A stretch of DNA of 64,000 nucleotides from Spirometra erinaceieuropaei (taxonomy: Eukaryota; Platyhelminthes; Cestoda; Diphyllobothriidea; Diphyllobothriidae), in contig CACRXP010000393.1 in the NCBI GenBank assembly GCA_902702965.1, forward strand, positions 450,840 to 514,839, written 5' to 3'. Shown one piece after another: positions 60,080 through 64,000 of the stretch (the first letter of the stretch is position 1; the number at the start of each line of letters is the position of its first letter). A program made the position numbers and the translations under genes. Below the pieces are notes generated by a model, which was not told the origin of the DNA, made no database searches, and saw only the letters and a list, made by a program, of their open reading frames with translations.

Positions 60080-61599
60080 AATTTTATGTTCCTTGAGATG
60101 TTATTCGGAAAAACTATATTTTATTCAATCTGTCAGTATAAAGCTCATATAAAAATGGGCATTTTGAGAGGGGCATTGTCACTTTTATATACTGTATACG
60201 CCATAAGAAAATGGTAAATCGTGAATATAAAATAAAAGTGTGCGGGTCTCTATTTAAGGAGAACATGATTAGTGTTTGATTTGGCAAGTGTGATCGTTGC
60301 AGGCAGGTTTGGACTATGATATAACCCATATATTTTTGACAATGTTGTAAGATGACATAGAAATAGTGCCAAAAGCTCGTGGGATGATAATGTAGGATGT
60401 ATTTGGGGTTTTCTGTCTGCAGTTTTTGGCCCATAGAATACGGTTCGTCCCCCATCTTGCTTTTCATCATACTTGTAATCATACTACTGGCCTTTAGTAG
60501 CTCACAGTCTATTGCTAGATTTCAGATGATGTACCTAACTACTACTCTTATCCAAAGGGTTTCAGACAGATTTTGCCTGTCAAAGTATGATGTCCACATT
60601 ATTCTAATGATACCAACGACATCCATCGGGACAGTGTGAAAAAGTGGGCGTGAGAGCTGGGTATTATTAATCAATATGCTCACAATGGTATCACTCGGTT
60701 CTTTTTATTTCTAAAAATATTTCAGCATCCTCGGCAACTTAATGTTACGGGACCAGACTGCCGACTTATACAGGTTTTGCACGAATAGGCACGCGGCAGA
60801 TAGGTACAGGTAAACAATCATTCATAAATTTTATATTCAGAAGTGGCCTACATATAAGTTCTAAAAGACTCAACATCCTTACGCTGACGATTTCATATTT
60901 CCTACGTCATTTTCCTTTAGGTGCTTATTGTGCAAGCTGTAAACTCTCCGTGTAGGGAAAGTCGCACATTCTTCAATGCGATCTAAAATATACCTTACAG
61001 TGTCATCGAAGTTTGCAAGGGGCGTGCACTAATAGTTAAGTCAATTTCCGTTTATTTGAGGAAAATGTATATACGGTATCCTCGAACTCCCCATTTGCTT
61101 AAAAAAATTAGAATCTCAAAAGTTTGGAAGCAAAAACATTGTTCGGTTGCAGAAGAATTACTTACGCACTGCGGGTGAACATATTATTCCAAGTGACAGA
61201 AACAGTGGTACAACGTAGCACGTTGTGAAGAAGTCATTCCGCGGATTAGTAAGCTACAGAGAATGTTGTACTATCTCAGTTATCCGCACGCGCTGAGGTA
61301 AATGTCAGTATGTGCGACGAGTTAAGGACATCAATAAAATTCATAAAAAATGAACTTTACTGCAATTTAATGTTGTAACGATGGTAAAGTTTTGCCGCCG
61401 AACATCAAGACGATGCCGTTTGGGTGACATTGTGATTTGTAAGGGTATACTGTACCGGCCACATTTCAAAAGATTTAACGAATATGGACGAAACTATATG
61501 CGCAGGTAGAGCGTTCTATGCTTTCACAACTGACTTGAAGAAACGCTTACCTGAATCCAGGCTATCGCCAGTCACATGTAGTTAGAGTGGATGACTTTT
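60080..61599. other. Duplicated segment without recognised gene
   Basis: It matches 9,700-11,218. The minus-strand frame at 60,114-60,482 shares a peptide (CLQRSHLPNQTLIMFSLNRD) with copy 1, but this reflects near-identical DNA. The donor-like CAGGTAAGC on the minus strand is retained at about 61,545. Confidence 0.45.
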
Positions 61600-61692
61600 C
61601 AGGTTCGTTGTAGTTAATAACTCAGATAGGTCTCCAAGTACAAGGCACCAGTCTTGCCCATGCATAATGCGTTCATTAGCATGACATAAAAG
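61600..61692 (-). pseudogene. Remnant of the RTE-like LINE
   Basis: About 90 bases match 11,233-11,335 of copy 1, the most 3' part of the LINE pseudogene. Next comes sequence matching 13,015 onward, so the body of the LINE was deleted from copy 2. Confidence 0.7.
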
Positions 61693-62324
61693 AAGAAACT
61701 GAAGAGGTTCACTGCATGGGCGCATGGACCCCGTGTTTGTTTGCTGGAAGGACGACCCGAATTAGCCTGAAGTGCCTGCGTGATCGCTCATGTACTTGCC
61801 GTAGGGCTTCGGAAGGTGGCGGCAGGGGGATGGGGAAAGATAGAGACGATAAACCGGGTTTATTTCTCTAAACTACCTGGTGGCTGAAACAAAGACAGTA
61901 AGCAGACACATTTAACAGAACGGAATTTAACTCATAACAAGGACGACAAAAGAAGCCGACTAAGGCAAGCAAGCAAGAGCAAACAAAAGACCAGCACAAC
62001 AGAGCAATACTCGGTTTACCTAGGTACTCACTTACCTGGTGGCCACCTGCGGGATTGTAGACGGACCTCATCTCGAAGATGCCGATACGGTGATCCATCC
62101 GCCCAGCGGTGTTGAGAGCGGCGTCGAAGTACCGTGAGCGAGGAGATACGCATAGGGATACTCTTGCCTGGTTTAGCCCACCGGTCAAGACGGTTACCGG
62201 GGCGTGGCCGCTAATCAGCGCCTAGATTTGAGGAGTCACAGGTCAGACCTATGTATCAGTTAATGGACGTTAGGTGTCAAGATATAGTCAAGAAGACAGG
62301 AAGCGAGGGAAAGCACAGTTGACA

Positions 62325-63150
62325 CACACACACGACAGTTCGACCATCGATTTCGATGATGTCCACCATGTGCCCCACAGACTGCATTGCGGGTGCAGGG
62401 ACGGTGACTTACGCAGGGGTTTATAGTGCCAGTAGACTTGCGTAGCATCTACCTACACTCTCTCCTCCTCCCTCGCCTGAGTCCGGTGTCAAGACAGAGT
62501 CAAGAAGACCGGAGACGGGAGAGGCCGCAGGTGGATGGCTCGGACGGATCCTCGCCTTGGCGCTCCACTCCGCACCCCTGGTCCACACACAAATGACCAG
62601 AATTTTAACCACAAAACAATGGGGTGATGGCAGTGGTCCAGTTGTGCGACAAATGCCGACAACAGGGTCCGCCAGTGCACCCCGCACCTGTTGGCATTTG
62701 TTATTGCGCACAGATAACGCCTGCCAGAGTCCGATGTGGCCTCCGTGTTGGTCCAGCGCATCTAACCCCTGGCCCGTTTGGAGGACACACACACACAACA
62801 ATCTGACCATCGTTACGGACAATGACCATGGTGAAGCGGGGACGATGACTTGCACCTGAATAAGTTAATTATGGTAGGAAACTTGCACAGAATCTACCGC
62901 ACTCAATCCTCTCCCAACTGACGAGGAGGCGGCGGGTCGCAGATGGTTGACACGGTCGAGCACGTAGTTTAGTGCTCTAATCAACACAGCAAATGACCAA
63001 GTTTTGGCCAAAAAAACAATAGGGATGCCAGGGTTCTCAGTGTGCGCGACGACTGCCGGCGACCAGGTCTGTCACCGCATCCCACAATGTTGGCATTTGT
63101 TATGGTACGGAAATCTGATAACCAAAAGACGAGGTGGCGAGCATACGTAG
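62325..63150. repeat. ~0.5 kb repeat unit in tandem (two units)
   Basis: Unit 1 (62,325-62,785) and unit 2 (62,786-63,150) both open with a CA-rich run and share ordered blocks such as GACCATCG, CACATGTCC-like and AAATGACCA stretches, GGCATTTGTTAT, and a GATAAC block. Copy 1 has one such unit. The array directly follows, on the minus strand, the 3' end of the PLE at 63,349, which suggests pseudo-LTR or 3' untranslated repeats of that element. Confidence 0.65.
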
Positions 63151-63253
63151 CTTTCTATCAATTCTCGTCGGGCCAGTACAATTATATGGGAAGGGGCTAG
63201 AAGTAAAACACGTCAGTGATAAGATAAATCGATTAAAGTTCGCCTTAAAACAC

Positions 63254-63288
63254 GGGCTGGGTGTGGGAATGTGGGGGATGGGGGGGGG
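63254..63288 (+). other. G-quadruplex-capable tract, copy 2
   Basis: It contains G-runs of 3, 3, 3, 5 and 9 bases separated by short loops, in the same position as 14,120-14,142. G-runs are kept although the sequence around them differs. Confidence 0.55.
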
Positions 63289-63348
63289 ATAATAGCAGTC
63301 AGTGTCAGGGGTTGGGTGAGAGTGGAAGGGCGCGGGAGAGTTATAACG

Positions 63349-64000
63349 TTAGTCAACTTTCGACCACTGTACGCGCAAGGCCTGAGCATGGTTATTCTGT
63401 GCGCACAAGATCGGTTTTCGCAACCTGATGGCGGCCGCCTCTTCCGTTGCTAACTGGCGCTGTCCCAGTGGTTTACGATGGCTCGATGGTGCTTTATAGA
63501 TCACACGGAACGCTTCATTTGGGTCTACATAATGTCCAAAATCGACAAGATGTGCGAGAATGGCGCTGCTTATGCTCCTAATTTCGCCTTTTCCCAGCCA
63601 CAACGGAAGGTGGTACCGTATTCCCTTAGATAAGCGTAGACTCGTGCGACCAATATAACCTGCTCCACAGAAGTAAGTGAAGGAATAGATGCACATTGAA
63701 GTGGTCTGGGGTGGCAACTTATCATTACTATCTCCGCATAAAATAGGGTTAATAGAGAAGGATACTTGAAGCCTTGTCGCTGGGAAGGTTCGCGAAACAG
63801 TTTAAGCCGTCTCTTAAGGAATTCAAAAGAGATTTAAAGGAACGGATTTTTCTTTTCGACAGTCGGTGCGGCCGGTGTTGCCGGTCGTTCGGCATTATTC
63901 TTTGCAATAAACCTGTCCGGGTACCCGTTTTGACGAAGTAAGTCCTGGATTGTTCTAAGTTCCTCCTCGATGTTATCTGTTGAAGAAATTTTTCTAGCTC
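63349..64000 (-). pseudogene. Penelope-like element: end of RT region and GIY-YIG, truncated by window
   Basis: On the minus strand, from the window edge, NIEEELRTIQDLLRQNGYPD and PTVEKKNPFL (about 63,990-63,840) are the conserved stretch after the RT. After frameshifts come TFPATRLQVSFSINP and then an open frame from 63,717: SMCIYSFTYFCGAGYIGRTS, the GIY-YIG core, and AILAHLVDFGHYVDPNEAFR, RQLATEEAAAIRLRKPILCA and a TAA at 63,349. The conserved Arg expected before the His of the core (KRIxEH in relatives) is Gly here. With at least two frameshifts it is dead. It is a different PLE lineage from the one at 36.1 kb. Most of the RT lies beyond position 64,000. Confidence 0.85.

Larger units (their letters stand above)
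53520..63453. repeat. Segmental duplication, copy 2
   Basis: This is the diverged direct copy of 1-14,306. Shared landmarks are the inverted-repeat arm at 54,210, the PLE reverse transcriptase at 55.5-56.3 kb, the tRNA-like sequence at 56.57 kb, the 0.55 kb tandem repeat, the LINE remnant at 61.6 kb and the G-rich tract at 63.25 kb. Copy 2 lacks the 3' half of the plus-strand PLE and most of the LINE. Both look like secondary deletions, because flanking parts of the same elements survive. After 63,453 copy 2 runs on into more of the minus-strand PLE, whereas copy 1 switches to unrelated sequence. Confidence 0.9.

Noticed and set aside
1..64000. Bacterial operons, ribosome binding sites, riboswitches or prophage
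   Set aside because: Coding density is very low, the recognisable proteins are eukaryotic mobile elements, and many apparent starts are GTG, TTG or CTG without context.

Overview
The window looks like repeat-saturated DNA from a flatworm, most likely a tapeworm of the diphyllobothriidean type (Spirometra, Dibothriocephalus, Schistocephalus). It is AT-rich, has no operons or dense coding, and is filled with decayed Penelope-like elements (PLEs), non-LTR retrotransposons, a Merlin-type transposase fragment, a tRNA-derived SINE and short inverted-repeat elements. The genus-level guess rests on recalled resemblance of the PLE and LINE protein fragments to those lineages, not on a search. I found no complete host gene; a few plausible exons are reported with modest confidence.

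Layout. Positions 1-14,306 and about 53,520-63,453 are two diverged direct copies of one segment. Both carry, in the same order, an inverted-repeat element arm, a PLE reverse transcriptase pseudogene on the plus strand, a tRNA-like sequence, a ~0.55 kb tandem repeat, an inverted-repeat element fragment, a minus-strand LINE remnant, a ~0.5 kb repeat unit, a G-rich tract and the C-terminus of a second, minus-strand PLE. They differ by clean events: a 2.2 kb block and most of the LINE are missing from copy 2, a 503 bp transposon is present only in copy 1, the 0.55 kb array has three versus two units, and the 0.5 kb unit is single versus doubled. These give a relative chronology.

Between the copies: 14.7-16.0 kb holds a CR1/Jockey-like reverse transcriptase pseudogene. 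From 17.5 to 22.3 kb I recognise nothing. From 22.3 to 30.3 kb lies a cluster of tandem ~1.65-1.7 kb units, plus one older diverged unit, which on the minus strand carries a repeated threonine-rich exon-like block with matching splice sites and a nearby Cys-containing conserved block. It is interrupted by a PLE N-terminal fragment meeting a Merlin transposase fragment, a 165-base assembly gap, a 499 bp transposon and a 997 bp inverted-repeat transposon. At 36.1-36.7 kb is the best preserved protein fragment, a PLE GIY-YIG endonuclease domain, followed by a hammerhead-ribozyme-like motif with one core base changed. From 39 to 52.7 kb the DNA is AT-rich and almost featureless apart from a SINE at 46.65-46.96 kb. 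A complete 988 bp inverted-repeat element sits at 52.7-53.7 kb at the edge of copy 2.

The genes do not form a pathway. The window records successive transposon insertions, and several insertions have an intact empty site in a paralogous copy, so their ends and target duplications can be read directly. The observations most worth following are the phase-symmetric Thr-rich exon array, the hammerhead motif behind the GIY-YIG domain, and the ~500 bp transposon family with TGTAG ends and a 4 bp target duplication.
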